DNA of 64,000 bases from Asterochloris sp. CNOR1 (Eukaryota > Chlorophyta > Trebouxiophyceae > Trebouxiales > Trebouxiaceae), in NCBI GenBank assembly GCA_963969365.1, contig OZ017747.1, positions 868,001 through 932,000 of the forward strand, in the 5' to 3' direction. Under the pieces are notes generated by a model. The model searched no databases. It was given only the letters and a program-made list of their open reading frames with translations, and was not told the origin of the DNA. Position numbers and translations under genes: made by a program. The first letter of the stretch is position 1. Every line of letters begins with the position of its first letter. Below are positions 1 to 11,900 of this stretch, one piece after another.

Positions 1-3000
1 CTGGGGTGGGGGAGACATGGAAGCCTCTCAGGCACGGGGTGTCAGCAAAGCACAGCCATGATGTATGCGCTTCTGGTGCTTTGCTAGGCCAGTAACACTG
101 CACATACTCCTGCCCAGATGCGCTCCGAGTCAAAACGTCAGCACAGCCCTAAAAGCATCAGAGCAGCAAAGTCGTCAGAAAGGAGAGACCATGGTGCTTG
201 GCTCACCTGCAGCTGCAGCTGTAAGATAGCCAATCATGAACAGCATTGGGGATCACCCCACCTGACACCTCTGGCCTGTGCTGCAATACTACACAACTCA
301 CATGGCCTTCTGAGACAGAGATACACAGGCAGAAGGGCATTGTGCCAGCCGTCCTCAAGGGCCGAACATATGGAACCCTGAGGGGGCAGCTTTCAGAATC
401 ACTGACCTGCAAATAGACGGGCAGCAGGGCTGTGTGCCAATCATTGGCAATGAAGACCAGGTTGCTGTCGCCATAGGCTGCGCCCCCGCAGGGCACATGC
501 CACACGGCCTCCAGCGCCGCCTTGCACAGCAGCGCACACCTGAAGGCGATGGCCAGCCGCTCGCCTGCAGCAGGCCAGAGGCAGCATCCTCACTGATCCT
601 TCCCATGGCAGCAGGCATCTGCCTTGCATGAGACTGAGGGGCGTCAACTACCGCTGCATCACCCAATGGCTCGCACCGCTTGCAGCAGAACAGAGGCAGC
701 ACCTTCAGCACTCTGCCCTTGGCAGAAATCAGGTGCCTTGCTGGGCCACAGCGTGGGGTCTGAGTGGCATCGACTGCAGCCGCTGGCCAGCTGCACCCCT
801 ACAAAACGTGCTCCTGACTGTCCTGAGGGGCTACACCCCAAGAGTCAGGGGACGACAAGCTGCCAGTGAGGCCCAGCAGCCCTGAGAATCGACCGTCACC
901 AACTGGCAGTCACCAGCCGGCGTCCTGCTCTGGACTGGCTGGCCGCTTTTGGTGACAGACTTCGGCTCAGTGCTTCACACAGACTGCATCTGCACGAGGG
1001 CCTCCAGGGAGCTCACCCCCATAGATGTTCTCCCCCAGGTGGTGAAAGCAGGGGTGGTCGATGAACACATAATCAACGCCATCATGGTACCCATGGAAGT
1101 AGCCCACCTGCACGCAAATGCCAGTCTGTGTCAGTGATGGCGCCAGCCTGCATTGCTCAAGAGGCCCCAAGCTGCATGATGGAGGATTCCTGCTCAGAGG
1201 GCCTGCTGCTGCAGCAAGCTTCAGCAGGCAGCACTCAGGTTGCCAACATGCCTATGACCAGGCAGCTCAGCTGCTGCTGCAAGAAGCAGAGCCCCTCAAA
1301 TTGCAAGCAGCTCAGCGAGTGCCGCAGGATTCGCCAGCTGGCTGCAACATGAGACTTGCTGGGACGGCTGGAGACCGGCATGGCCTCAAATCGCAGATTA
1401 GCTGTCCTCAGAAGCATGCCCCAGCCAACTGCAGACTGCTCTGATCAATGCTCCTCAAGCAGAGTGCACAACTGGGCAGGCTGAAGCTGGCTGGCTGGCA
1501 AGTTGACACTAGTATACCTGTTTGCTTTGATGGTGGAGAGTCAGTGCATGCCTGTACAGCCAGAACATGCCCAGCAAAGCACCCAAGCGTTTGTCTAATC
1601 CCCCACGTGGCAGTGAATGCAATCCACCAGCAACCCGGTAGATACCAGTAGCGCAGCCACGTCCTCTTGTCAGGCTCCCTGTCAGCCCCCCTCCTCTTCT
1701 ATCATTGATCCCATGTAGAATGTCAACATCTTGCCTCCTGGTCCGAGTTGAAGATGCGGAAGATGCGGCGCACGCCGGTCTCCCATCCCTCGGCGTATTC
1801 GCGGTAGCGCGGCGCGCACACCATCACGCGATGCCCCCGGCGGGCCAGAGCCTTAGGCAGGGCACCCATCACGTCCCCCAAGCCACCTGCAGGTGCAGCG
1901 CTGGCAGTCAACCTTTAGTTTCCGCAGACAATTGTAAACAATGGCAGGGCGCCCAACACTCCCCCCAGCGACCGCCTGCAGGGGCAGCGCTTTGATCTGT
2001 GTTGTGGTGTCAGAGCTGGTTGCACAGACCATGGGCAGGGCATTCATCGCGATGCCCAGGCCGCCTGCAGGTGCAACGGAGTTACTTTGAGATGCATGTG
2101 AAGACTCGAGGACAGGGCTCAAGATGACATGCAGATCAGGGTGCGCTAGCCACCGCACCATCATCCCCTAGCTTCTGTATCATAGCAGCATGTGGTCTGC
2201 TTGCCAGATGTGCTTGCTAGCCAGAGAATGAATATTGGGACTGAGGAGCACTGACAGACACAAACGTACAGTCAACATGTAGCTTGATGATTGTCATCGA
2301 ACTTATTTGATGGTGGTGCACAGCCACCCAACCACCCACCTGTTTTTGACCAGGGCGCGCACTCAGCCCCAACCATGACAACGCTCATGGCATTGGGATT
2401 TTCTGGCCGCGCGTTATGCTGGGGGCCCTGCTGCTGCTGCTGGCTCTGCTGCTGCGCTGTCTCCAGCTGCAACGCCTGCTGCTGTTGCTGCTGCTTGTGT
2501 GGTGGCGGCCTTTGGCTCTGTAGCTGGCGCTCTGGAGCTGTAGCGGCTGCACTTTCAGCAGGTTTTGGGGCCACCTGCTGAGGGGGTGGCTGCTGGGGGC
2601 GGGCCTGTCCTGCGTGCCGCTCTTGAAGGGCCTTGGCCACCTGCACAGCCATTGCTTGCAGAGTAGCCACAGAGGGGCAGCAAGGTGCCAGCCCACCGTT
2701 TGTGGACACTGACAGTTCAGAAAAGCACCCAGCAGCAGCCTTGCCATGCACAGCACATACCTTGCTGCTCAAGACAACGACATTCATTCAGTTAGCATCT
2801 GTCAACTACTGCCGAGTGCACAGCTTTCAAGGCAGATCGCTGCCCAGTGTGCACGTCCATCATTTCCCAATACAGGCTTTGCTGCTTGGCACCTACTCAA
2901 GCGCACTCAACCATGGTAGGGCTCATTGCACACACACCTCTTGCTGCTGGGCCTCGACGTCCTGCAGACGGTCCTGATTCTGCTGGGACTCCTCCTGCAG

Positions 3001-3782
3001 CCGGTCCTGCAGCAGACAGGGTCATTATGAATTGGCGGGGAGCTGCGGCAGGCAATGGCCATTGCAGCAGACAACTCGCCACAGTAAGTTGAAGCCTTCT
3101 CAGCAGAGTTCACATAATGTGTTGGCATGCAGACTGCTACCTTCTGCATCCATTACATGGTGCTGCCAGGTGCTCTGCATACAGCCATGCCAGCTGCACC
3201 TCCTCTCACCTCATTCTGCTCAGTCTGACCGCTCTGCCCACCCTGCAGGCGGCTCATCAGCCGCTGGTGCAGCCTCTTGCGCTCGCTGATCTGCAGTGCA
3301 GCAAAAGAAAGGTCTCTGCCTGGCACGATAGCTTGCAGGCCCCCAATAAGATAGCCTTGGCTCCTCCCCTTTGAGAGCTGAAGCCTGTCCAGAGCAGGTG
3401 CCTACGCTGCTGCCAGAAGTGAACTTGTGTTGATGGCTGACTGCTGCCATTGTTCGCAAGCTCAAAGCCAGCATCACCTGCTTGAGGAGCTCGTTATGCA
3501 GCTCCATGAGGTCCTTGTCAGAGTCATCTGATTGGGCTTCCAGCACCACCTGCCTTCTATGCTGCCGGGGTGCTGCACGATGCACAGAGCACTAACTAGA
3601 TATGCTGCAATGCACTGCTGCAGTGTATACTGGGCAGCAGTCCTCAAGCACACATTGATTGCATCAAAGGCCTCAGATTGACACATGCAGGCTGCACCTG
3701 CATGGCCACTGCTGTGCCTGGACACTATCTGCACCCCCTGTCGGTGCAGCAGGGCCTGCCTCGCTAACAGGCCGCAGTGCAT
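1..3782 (-). CDS. Class-II (SSII-like) starch synthase, 3' end beyond window
   Basis: GT5 ADP-glucose starch synthase that elongates glucan chains in the plastid. Exons on the minus strand: about 3735-3782 (tentative start), 3478-3549, 3242-3290, 2938-3006, 2340-2640, 1735-1886, 1017-1107, 407-564, then off the left edge. Early exons encode charged, Gln-rich coiled-coil-like sequence followed by a Pro/Gln-rich linker. The catalytic domain opens with [11 protein letters not shown] joined across an intron to [20 protein letters not shown], the KTGGLGDV ADP-glucose loop. It continues with [10 protein letters not shown] and with [23 protein letters not shown]. The last block is what plant SSII enzymes carry rather than SSI, SSIII or SSIV. 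The 1735 donor is GC (GCAAGA) and phase matches on both sides. The intron upstream of the GLGDV exon contains tandem copies of that exon's start. The class call is firm; the N-terminal exons are less certain. Confidence 0.92.
1853..2085 (-). repeat. Three 89-bp tandem copies of a splice acceptor plus exon start
   Basis: The real acceptor and start of the GLGDV exon lie at about 1853-1892. Two degenerate copies follow upstream in the intron, at about 1944-1981 and 2031-2070. The CCTGC core sits at 1886-1890, 1975-1979 and 2064-2068, an exact 89-bp period. On the minus strand each copy has the CTGCAG acceptor, then a GGC-rich glycine segment, then GCCCTGCC. The outermost copy still reads [10 protein letters not shown] against [10 protein letters not shown] in the real exon, while the middle copy is frame-shifted. 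Confidence 0.85.
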
Positions 3783-3972
3783 GCTGTAACGAGGGCAATC
3801 AAATTGGCTGAGCCCGCGGCATTGACAGTGCAGAGCGAAGGTCTCTCAATTAAAGCAATCGCTGCTCACGGCGTGCGTTCATGTCAGAGGGCTACTGGCA
3901 TGCTTGGCAATGGCCTGGCATGTCTAAGGTCCTGGGATTCTGGATAAGGCACCACAATCATGCTCTGAACTG

Positions 3973-6900
3973 TCAGGCTTCATCTCTGCATCTAAGGAGG
4001 CGGGCGGTGAAGCAGTGGTCCATCCACCGCAGCTCCCGCATGACTAGACCTGCCATGCGGGGCTCAGCCTCATGCCATTTTTGCAGGGCAGCACAGCTGC
4101 AGAGGCCGCCTCTGCAAGCATTCATGTCAGAATTCAAGCCTTAAATTTCTCAGTGCAAACAGGTGGCAGCAGAGGGTCACAGCGCTCATACCTGCTGCGC
4201 CAATGCCCCTCGACATCCTGGCACTGCTTGTCAGCAGCTGCTGGCCTGTTGAAGCTGCCTGTGAGGGCGTCTGTCTCTGCCAAAACCTGCAGTCAGGCAA
4301 TTTCACAAGCAGATTCTCACATTTCCATTGTGACACTGCAGGCAAAAGAGCACCCAGGGGCGAATGAAGCAGCCTGTTCCCAGCCTTGAATGAGCCCTGC
4401 TCAGGGCACTGCATACCTGCCACAGCTGATCATGGGCCGCTGCGATGGCAGACACCAGCCTGGTGACCACCCAAGGGGGCAGCAGGCCGCGCACCTCCAG
4501 GCGGTGCTGCCCTACCTTTCCCACCTCACTTGGCGGCGGGAGCATCTGCAGACAACAGCAGGGGAGCTGTACAGGAAGCAGCGAAGCATCTGCAGGCAAC
4601 ATCTGGCCAGGTGTGCAGGGAGCCAGGAAGCATCTGCAGGCAACAGCAGCACTGCATCAGGACCAGTATCTGCAGGCATTTGCAAGATAGCCATGCAGGA
4701 AGCTCAGAAGGAGAAGTGAGCACCTCTCAAGCAAGCCAATCATGCATCATGCACTACAACCCAGTCAGCGGATGAGGACATGTGCTGCTGGTGGCCATGA
4801 ACTGTGTACATAAAGCCCACAGAAGCACTGTGCCCACCCGAACTGAGTGCTGCTTGAGGCAGGCCCCAGGGAAGGCCACAGGCGCCAGCAGCTGCGGGAC
4901 ATCGCAGTCGCTGCCACAGATGCGTGTGGCCTCGTTCAGAAGGAAATCGAAGAGCCCCTGCACCTCTGCCGCACCATCAAACAGCAGTAGTGACTTGGCT
5001 GTGTTATCCACCCCTGCGAGGGCAGTGGATGCCTGAACCTGCAGGCAAAAGTCCACCATACTCAGGGGTACTGCCCCTGTTGCATGGAGCTTGAGCTGTG
5101 GCTGACCCTCACATCCACATGCGCATTCACCCATGTGGAGGCGGTGAGATTAGCTCAAGGGCCACAGATCAGGCTGTCAGCTCCAGCTCAGGTGTTGCAG
5201 GCTGAGGCTTCAGCTGAGGTGGGGTGGGCCGTGGCTTCCACTTCTGCAACTTGACTGCACAGAGGGCACAGCGAACCACTGCTCTCCAAGATGCTGCCTG
5301 CCGAGAGCACTCAGCCCGGGCATGCACAGGGTCACTCACATTCACCAGCTCGGCCTCATCTGGTGCCAGCTCGTCCTGCTGCGGCTCCTGGGGGGTCACC
5401 CTGGCTGCTGGCATGCTGAAGCTGAGGCCATGGCCCTCACGCATGCTGGTGCGCAGCCCAGCTGTGGAGCGGCTGAGGGCTGCCTGCAAGCGGGGCTGCC
5501 CTGCAATGCCTGCTGCCTGGAAGAGGACGGCGAATGGCTTGCAGGCAGTGGCACCCTGCAAAGGTGCAGACCAAAGCTTGCACGCATTACAGACCTGGGG
5601 GCTTGCAGAGCACCATAAAGGACGGATTCAGCAGAGCTGCGGTGCACCACGGAGTGGGGTTAGTGCTGGATGCCAAGCCTTTTGGGCCAGGGCTACCCTG
5701 AATGGACCTGCACTTGCTCTCTGTCTCATGGCCAGGCACGCCTGGCTCTCATGCCCCTACCTCTGGATTCTGACTTTGCAATCAGCAAAAAGTCTAGGCG
5801 TCCAGGCAGCGCAGCCTGCAGGCCATGCATGTGCAGCGACTGCTCACCGGCGGCGTCTCAAGGTAGAAGGCGTCGCACAGGTGGTTCCGGAGGGCATAGA
5901 ACAGCCCCCGGAATGCCTCCTGCCACGCCGCCCTCCGGTCAGCCAGCAAGGAGCCCGACTTGCCGCCCTGCGGCAGCTCCGCCCTGCTGCTCACATATGA
6001 ATTTGGGCTTGCACACAGGGTGGCCAGCCTGCCCCTCCGCAGGAAGGCCAGCGGAAGCAGACAACAACACTCCATGAGCCGTTGTAGGTGCATGCACCAG
6101 ACATGCAGCCTGCATGCAGGGCACGCAGTGTCCACTCACCTGCAGGAGGGCCACCACGTTGCGCTCCAGGGCGGCTTCTGGGTGCTGCCACGTCAGCAGG
6201 GCGTGGTGTATGCGCTCCTGCAGGCAGGGCGCAGAAGTGATGGCACAAGGCTTTGAGGGTGGCTTTGCTTGTGTGCACCTGCTGGCCGCATATGGCAGAT
6301 CTGCTGCGTGGGCGCCTAACAGCTTGCAAGGAAGATGCCGACTCACTCTTGCCAAGTGCTGGTGCAGCTAAATGAGAGTGATGCCTGAAGGCTTGCTCAA
6401 CTCACCTGCTGCAGACACTCTGCCTGGGCCCCACAGAAGGACCTGGTTGCTGAACACACTGCAGGCACGCAATGGAAGCAGCTGATGCAGAACTGTAATG
6501 TGTAGGAGTACAGCTCTGAACCCCTGTCAACAGACTGCATCCCCGCAGCAGGCAGATTGCAGCCATGGTCGCAGGACGTGGCCGCTCAGATACAGGCCGG
6601 CCAACAGAACCTCCCACAAGCACAACCCCTTACTGCCAGAGGCTGACTCTCACAAGTCACAAGCTGACGTGTCCCAGGGCGGCTGTGCGCCTCCCCAAAC
6701 CTGAAAAGGACTGGCCGCCAGATGAAACACACTGGCACTGCTGCACACAGCAGGCAGAGCCTGTCTCAGCAGACACAAAGTTGCACAACCTGATGTATCT
6801 GCGCTGTCAGAAGAACGCCTGGCTGAACAACACCAAGTGCACCTGTCCCAGTGCGGCTGCGCCCTGCCTGCTCTACACATCTGAAAGGTGCCGGGCTAGA

Positions 6901-8487
6901 GAACCGCAGGGAGGTCTTCAGGGACCAGTCAATGGGGGCCTCTGCCAGCCCGTCCAGCTGTCCCGCGTCTGCCAGCACAACCTCCCTGGCCGCTTCCTGA
7001 TGGTTGGGGCCAGCGCTTCCCACACGCTGCGCTGCCTCAGCTGCGTGGCGGCTGTCCGCCCCCTCCTTCAGCATCTCCAGCTGCAGGCAGCAGCAGCAGA
7101 AATTCTATTCAGCACACCCTGAACCCTAGCAGTCCTGAACGAAAAGGGGTCCACGTGCAGTGTTGTCATTCCCAGCTGCAGACAGGAATGGCAGGGTGTG
7201 TTCAGAGGAGGGAGCTTACAGGATGCTGATCGTCAGCTTGCTGCCAAAGCAAGGTCAGGTGCTCATATGCATGCTTTGCTGCAGGGTGCCTGTGTGACTT
7301 CTTCTGCAGCATCGGGATGTGTTCAGCAGTGAGTGAACCCTGAGTTGCTGACCGTCAGGCTGCAGCCATAGCAGGCCAGGTGCAGTACTGCCTGCACGCT
7401 GTGCTGCCTCTGCTGCATGGCGCCTACATGTTTTTGTATAGCTGCAGGCAACAGACACAGGGTGCTTGTAGGGATGCAAAAATGCTGGCCTCTTCCCTTT
7501 CCTCATATAGACCACAGGCAAACACAAGGCTGCCTAGTCAGGCCCAGCAGGCAGATGTCTCTCACCTGTGCTGCATGTTCCCACAGCAACAGATGGTACC
7601 TGGAGGCTGAACCATGGCTTGCACCTGAGCGTGCAGCCTGGGCAGGAACTACCCTGCTGCTGTCACGATGAACGTAGGGTTCCTGCCTTAGTGTGCAGTG
7701 CTTACCATGCTGCTGCCAGCGCGCTGCTCCAGCTGGGCGCCTCGCTCCTCAGATGGTCTGCTGGCAATATCCAGAAAGGTCCTGGGTGCTGGCCGCACCG
7801 CCCTGCATATTGACAGGTTAATGAAAGTGTTGCTGATTGCATGATGATGACTGCAGTGCTTTCAGTGGCACTGTTGATGGCTTCACCCTGTGCTGACCTT
7901 GCTTGCGCTGACGCCTCGCACGACCTGCCAAAAAGCCCCGCAAAGTTGGTGGCCCCCCTGCAGCGTCACAACAACTCCGATCAGAGGCTGGCTGGTTTCC
8001 AGGCCTCAGCTGGATGGCATGTAGCAGCACAGCATCCTATTCACATGGTTCGGTCTCTCCACAGACTGACACACATGGCAGAGGGCCTCACTCTGCAGCC
8101 GTCGCGGGAGGCTGGGGGCATTCACATTGTGGTGGATTGGGGCGGTACCGAGGCACAGGCTCTGGCTTGAGCTTCTTGGATGAGTACCCCCGGAGTCCTG
8201 CCCTACCCTGCAGACAACAGGGGGCCCCACGGCATGGCAGCTGCTGCCTTGCACTGTCGCTGGCAGGCGCTGCGCCTCTGCTGATGTTACAAAGTAACAC
8301 TCCGTTGCTGGAAGGGTCCAGCTTGGCGATGCACTCTTACCTTGGCTTCAGTGTTGGTCTCAGGCTTGCGCTTGCTTGGCCTGCTGCCATCCTTCTGGCA
8401 GGGGAAGGTCTGTGGGAGCGTGACGTGCTGCTGGGGCACATTCTCCTTATTGATGTTGGGCTGCATGGCCCAACCATGCCGCTTCAT
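3973..8487 (-). CDS. DONSON (downstream neighbor of Son) homologue
   Basis: DONSON proteins act at replication forks and in CMG helicase loading in animals; plants have homologues. Motifs seen in order: IDWSLKTSLRFSSPAPF (near 6890-6960), WQHPEAALERNVVALLQ (6140-6217), WQEAFRGLFYALRNHLCDAFYL (5848 to about 5988), FAVLFQAAGIAGQ then STAGLRTSMREGHGLSFSMP (5340-5554), SLLLFDGAAEVQGLFDFLLN then LLAPVAFPGA (4838-5038), and LEVRGLLPPWVV (4417-4545). Likely last exons are 4192-4286 and 3973-4096. N-terminal exons near 7700-7790, 7870-7990, 8110-8210 and 8340-8487 are basic and disordered. The start is taken at the ATG at 8487 (MKRHGWAMQ), just before NINKENVPQQ, which contains a KEN box. Order and spacing of motifs match the family along most of its length. 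Exons between 6.2 and 8.3 kb are approximate. Several introns carry junction repeats. Confidence 0.85.
4541..4680 (-). repeat. 44-bp tandem repeat of a splice acceptor
   Basis: The plus-strand motif agcatctgcag starts at 4541, 4585 and 4629, an exact 44-bp period, with a weaker copy near 4665. The first copy is the functional acceptor of the DONSON exon that ends at 4545 (minus-strand CTGCAG followed by ATGCTCCC). The others lie inside the upstream intron and offer further CTGCAG-ATGCT acceptors. Confidence 0.85.
6685..6910 (-). repeat. Duplicated exon 3' end in a DONSON intron
   Basis: The end of the DWSLKT exon and its flank (about 6840-6895) resembles a second segment at about 6670-6725. 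Shared plus-strand blocks include tgtcccag, gcggctg and ctgaaa with similar spacing. On the minus strand the downstream copy reads CCTTTTCAG followed by GTTTGG, a better donor than the one at the presumed exon end. Similarity is partial and was judged by eye. Confidence 0.55.
7218..7440 (-). repeat. About 120-bp tandem duplication in a DONSON intron
   Basis: The plus strand at 7226-7265 (tgctgatcgtcag...gccaaagca...tcaggtgc) is repeated with substitutions at 7345-7383 (tgctgaccgtcag...gccatagca...ccaggtgc). Downstream of the second copy, 7393-7421 also resembles the start of the DWSLKT exon at 7023-7051 (acgctg, gctgcctc, gctgc, tggcg in the same order). These look like diverged tandem pieces spanning an exon start. 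Confidence 0.6.
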
Positions 8488-8989
8488 GCTTTGGGGGAAG
8501 GGCAGTGGCGCTCCAGGTTTCAGCTGCGTCACAACATGAGGCAGGCAAATGGTGGCATTCTGATGTTCAAGGTGATGTCCCGCCACTTCGTGTTGGGGCT
8601 GACTAAAGACATTGACTTGTTGACTTCTTCTTCTCAGTGCACCTGTGCAGTCTCCAGACCCGCTGAGCGTTTGCTGTGCGACCCCCATATTGCATGCAAA
8701 TGGCTCCTGTGACAGGCTATTGTGACACTGCCATGCACCCAATGGAATGACCTCAGTCCAAGCAGCCAGTTCAGAAAGAGATGCTGCTCACATGCCATTG
8801 GCAGGCATGTATGACAGCAAGGTGCGCCTCCTGCGTTGCCTGGTGCTGCCCCAGACTTTTCTCTACTCACACCAGCTCTCCCAATTGGAGGGTCAGTCCC
8901 TGGCAACCTCGCCGTTTGGGCCGGCCAGGGGCCGCGGTTGCGGCCCTGGCATCTCATCATGTCATGGCCCCTCCTTACAAAGGCTTCTG
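8488..8989. promoter_or_regulatory. Intergenic region between divergent DONSON and coiled-coil genes
   Basis: About 500 bp between the proposed DONSON start (minus, 8487) and the proposed start of the plus-strand coiled-coil gene (8990). Open frames run through parts of it on both strands, so either gene may start further out. No recognisable promoter element or repeat was seen. Confidence 0.4.
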
Positions 8990-11900
8990 ATGGCGGGAGG
9001 CGGAGGCGCTGCCAGCCCGCCAGCCTCAGAGGGCTCCCTTCACACAAGACCCAGCAGCCAGATGAGGGAGCGCATGGCAGCAGCCCAGGCGCTGGCCCGC
9101 CAGCACATAGCTCTGGGGCTCGCTCCGGCCCAGACTGTCGTGCTGTGGGGCAGTGCTGTGCCACAGCCATCCGCCCTGCTGCAGGGTGAGGCAGCTTCAT
9201 TGTGCAGGCACCTCGCAGAGTTCCCTGGCCAGCAAATAGCAGAGCTTGGCATGCTTCAGCCTTCCCTGACAGGCCTGCTTCTGCTGCAAAGGTTGGCATA
9301 GGGCTGGCAGAGCACAAGCAGAGGCCTCCCCCAGGTCTGCCATGTTGCAGGCATGACCATGCAGCCCCAGAGAGTTGGACTTGACTTCAATTCCTGTCGT
9401 ACCTGTGCCTGAGCTGAGACACTGTGATGACTGTTCTTTTACGGCAGTGTGACTGCCCGCAGGGAGCAGCAGCACCAAACAGAAAGATGCTGGCCTCCAG
9501 CAGAGCTCAGGTCCCAGCCATCCGGCAGGCCTGGCTGGCCTGCTGCAGCAGGACAAACCCACTGCTGCCGCTGGAGGCAGGCAAGCCCACGAAGCTGCGG
9601 CTCTGGCTGCACAACAGCTGGCGGCGGCCAGCGAGCAGCTTGCCCTGGCTCTGGAGCAGCAGGCACAGCAGCTCGCTGTGCAGAAGGTGGGTGGAAATTG
9701 AGCAGATGTCCTCAGAGATGCAGCAAGTGTTCGAGATGAGGGTGACTATGCCAAAGTACGTGGGCATGCAAGGAGCACTGTGTGTGACAGTGCTTGGTGA
9801 GTGCAGACAACAGCAACAGTGGGTCCGCAATTGGCATGACAACAGTTTGACAGAAGTGCGGTGGGGACGCTGTGCAAGTCACAGCGTGGCACGTCAGAGT
9901 GCCTGCAGCTGATCCTGTGGTTCCTGCTGCTGCAGGAGATGCTGCAGCTGATGGCGGGGCAACAGCGGCAGTCGCACCTGTCTGCAGACAGCGGTGGAAG
10001 GACAGTGGAGGCAACAGCAGGCGGCACGGCTGCAGCCAGCCACGGTGCTGCGGCGCAGGTGGCGCCACAGCCGTGGGCCAACCCCAGAAGCCTGGCAGCA
10101 GCTGCTGCAGAAGCTCTGCTGGATGCAGCAGAAGGCAGTGGGAGCGTCACAACGAGTACACTTCAGCAGAGTGGTGCTCAGGAAGCAGGGCCTGGGTGTG
10201 GAGTGCAGACAGGCCACAGGCAGAGCACAGAACCACAGGGCAGCAGTGTGGTGGCTGAGGGTGTGCTGCAGCCAGGTGGGGTAGTGAGGGTTCGGGGATC
10301 GTTTGCTGGCGCTTGATGATGGTATACACATTTGGTGCGCACGGCTGTGAGCGGTGGCGATGCGCAGCGCTGTCACGTCTTAAGTGTCTGCCGTCATAGC
10401 ACCTGCTGCTACATGCTGAGTGCTGGCACCCCACCATGCTCATGTGGACACATCTGAAGTGAGTGGGTGTAGATGATTGCCACGCCCTGAGACATGCTTG
10501 GCAACCCATGCAGGCGAGCCAGGCAGGAGCACTGGCCTGCAGCAACTGCCTGCACACATGGGGCGGCAGGTGCTTCAAGCGCTGTCGCAGGCAGTGGCAG
10601 CTGTGGTGCAGACCAGCGGGGCATGCCCAGTTGCCGCCCCCCAGCAGCCTGCAGGCCCAGCGTGGGAGCACAGCACTTCTGCGCCCACAGGTGGGGTGCG
10701 TCGCAGTCCACCTGCACTTGCCTGCAGGTGCTGAGAGTCTGACTTGCCTCCGTGCAGCATTGCACACCGCTCGGCCTTGACAGCTGTGTGCTCACATCGC
10801 TACAGCGGCTCTCAGCCTCCCCGACGACGCCTCACCCCCTGGGTCTGCCTGGGAATGCACTGAAAGCCGTGAGGTGCCTGGACAGGCAAAGGACACCTCC
10901 TCATCAGAGCACTGCCCCAAGTAGGGGACTCTGCTGGGTGTTTCGGGCCACCCAGGTGACATAACCCTTTCCCTGGACACAGGCAAGCATGCCTCTGCCG
11001 CTCATGCACAGGCGCGCCGCGAAGGGGCTGCCTGCGTGGAGCTGGAGTCCCTGCAGGCGCTGCAGCAGCAGCAGGAGCAGCTGCTGGAGGAGCTGCGCGG
11101 CCAGCAGGAGCGTGAACGGGCAGCACTGGCCCACCAGCACGCTCAGCAGCAGCAGGACAAGGGGCACTGGCAGTACCAGCGAGGCCCGGCAGCCCCAGCG
11201 CACCAGCAATCTCTGCAGCAGCAGTGGCAAGCAGCCCCTGCTACATCTGGCGCCCCACCTCTGGGCAGCCTGCCTGTCAGCAGGGGCAGGCAGCCCCTGC
11301 ATGCTGGTGCGCAGGCGTCCAGAGCTGTGTATCTTGACGAAGACGCAGAGGGACAGGACTGGTGGCACTGCGGCCATGCCAGCTGGGACGCAGCGCAGTA
11401 CTCCATTGCTGCAGACGCAGCAGCTCGCAAGCCTGCCCGCATGCTGCACTACGGGCCACAGCAGCCAGGCCTGAGCCATCCCGCGCAGGCGCATGGTGAG
11501 GTGCCACACCCCCATCTGGTTCAAGGCCAGATGAAGCAGCACCAGCACTCCAGCATTACTGAGCTGGTTGGTGCTGAGAGGGCCTGGCAGCAAGCTGCAG
11601 CTCCTGAGGGGCATGCAGGGCAGGAGGCAACATGCAGAGGAACAGCACATGGCAGACGGCGCCGGGCAGGCAAGAGGCCGCCGTGGGACGACAGATTTGT
11701 GACTGTGGCAGGGCAGGCCGCAGCTGGTGGCCAGCAGCGGGGCAGCGCGCGGGGCAACGGCGCTGGTGGTTCAAGCAAGCAGCATGGGCAGGACACAGTG
11801 CCCCGGAGGTGGGCCTACTTCCTGCCACCTGTGTCTTCAGGAGATGGGAGGTGTACAGGGAATGGAAGTTGAGGCTCTGAGTCTGCACAGGGCTGACGGA

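Noticed and set aside
1944-2085. Extra copies of the GLGDV exon as mutually exclusive alternative exons
   Set aside because: The middle copy is frame-shifted, and the outer copy has lost the key GLGDV Asp and has no clear donor, so they look decayed. RNA-seq would settle it.
2385-2581. Plus-strand Cys-rich frame (repeated CCCC)
   Set aside because: It is the complement of the Gln-rich CAG-repeat exon of the starch synthase.
5224-6000. 258-codon plus-strand open frame
   Set aside because: It is antisense to DONSON exons with clear family motifs; a GC-driven shadow frame.
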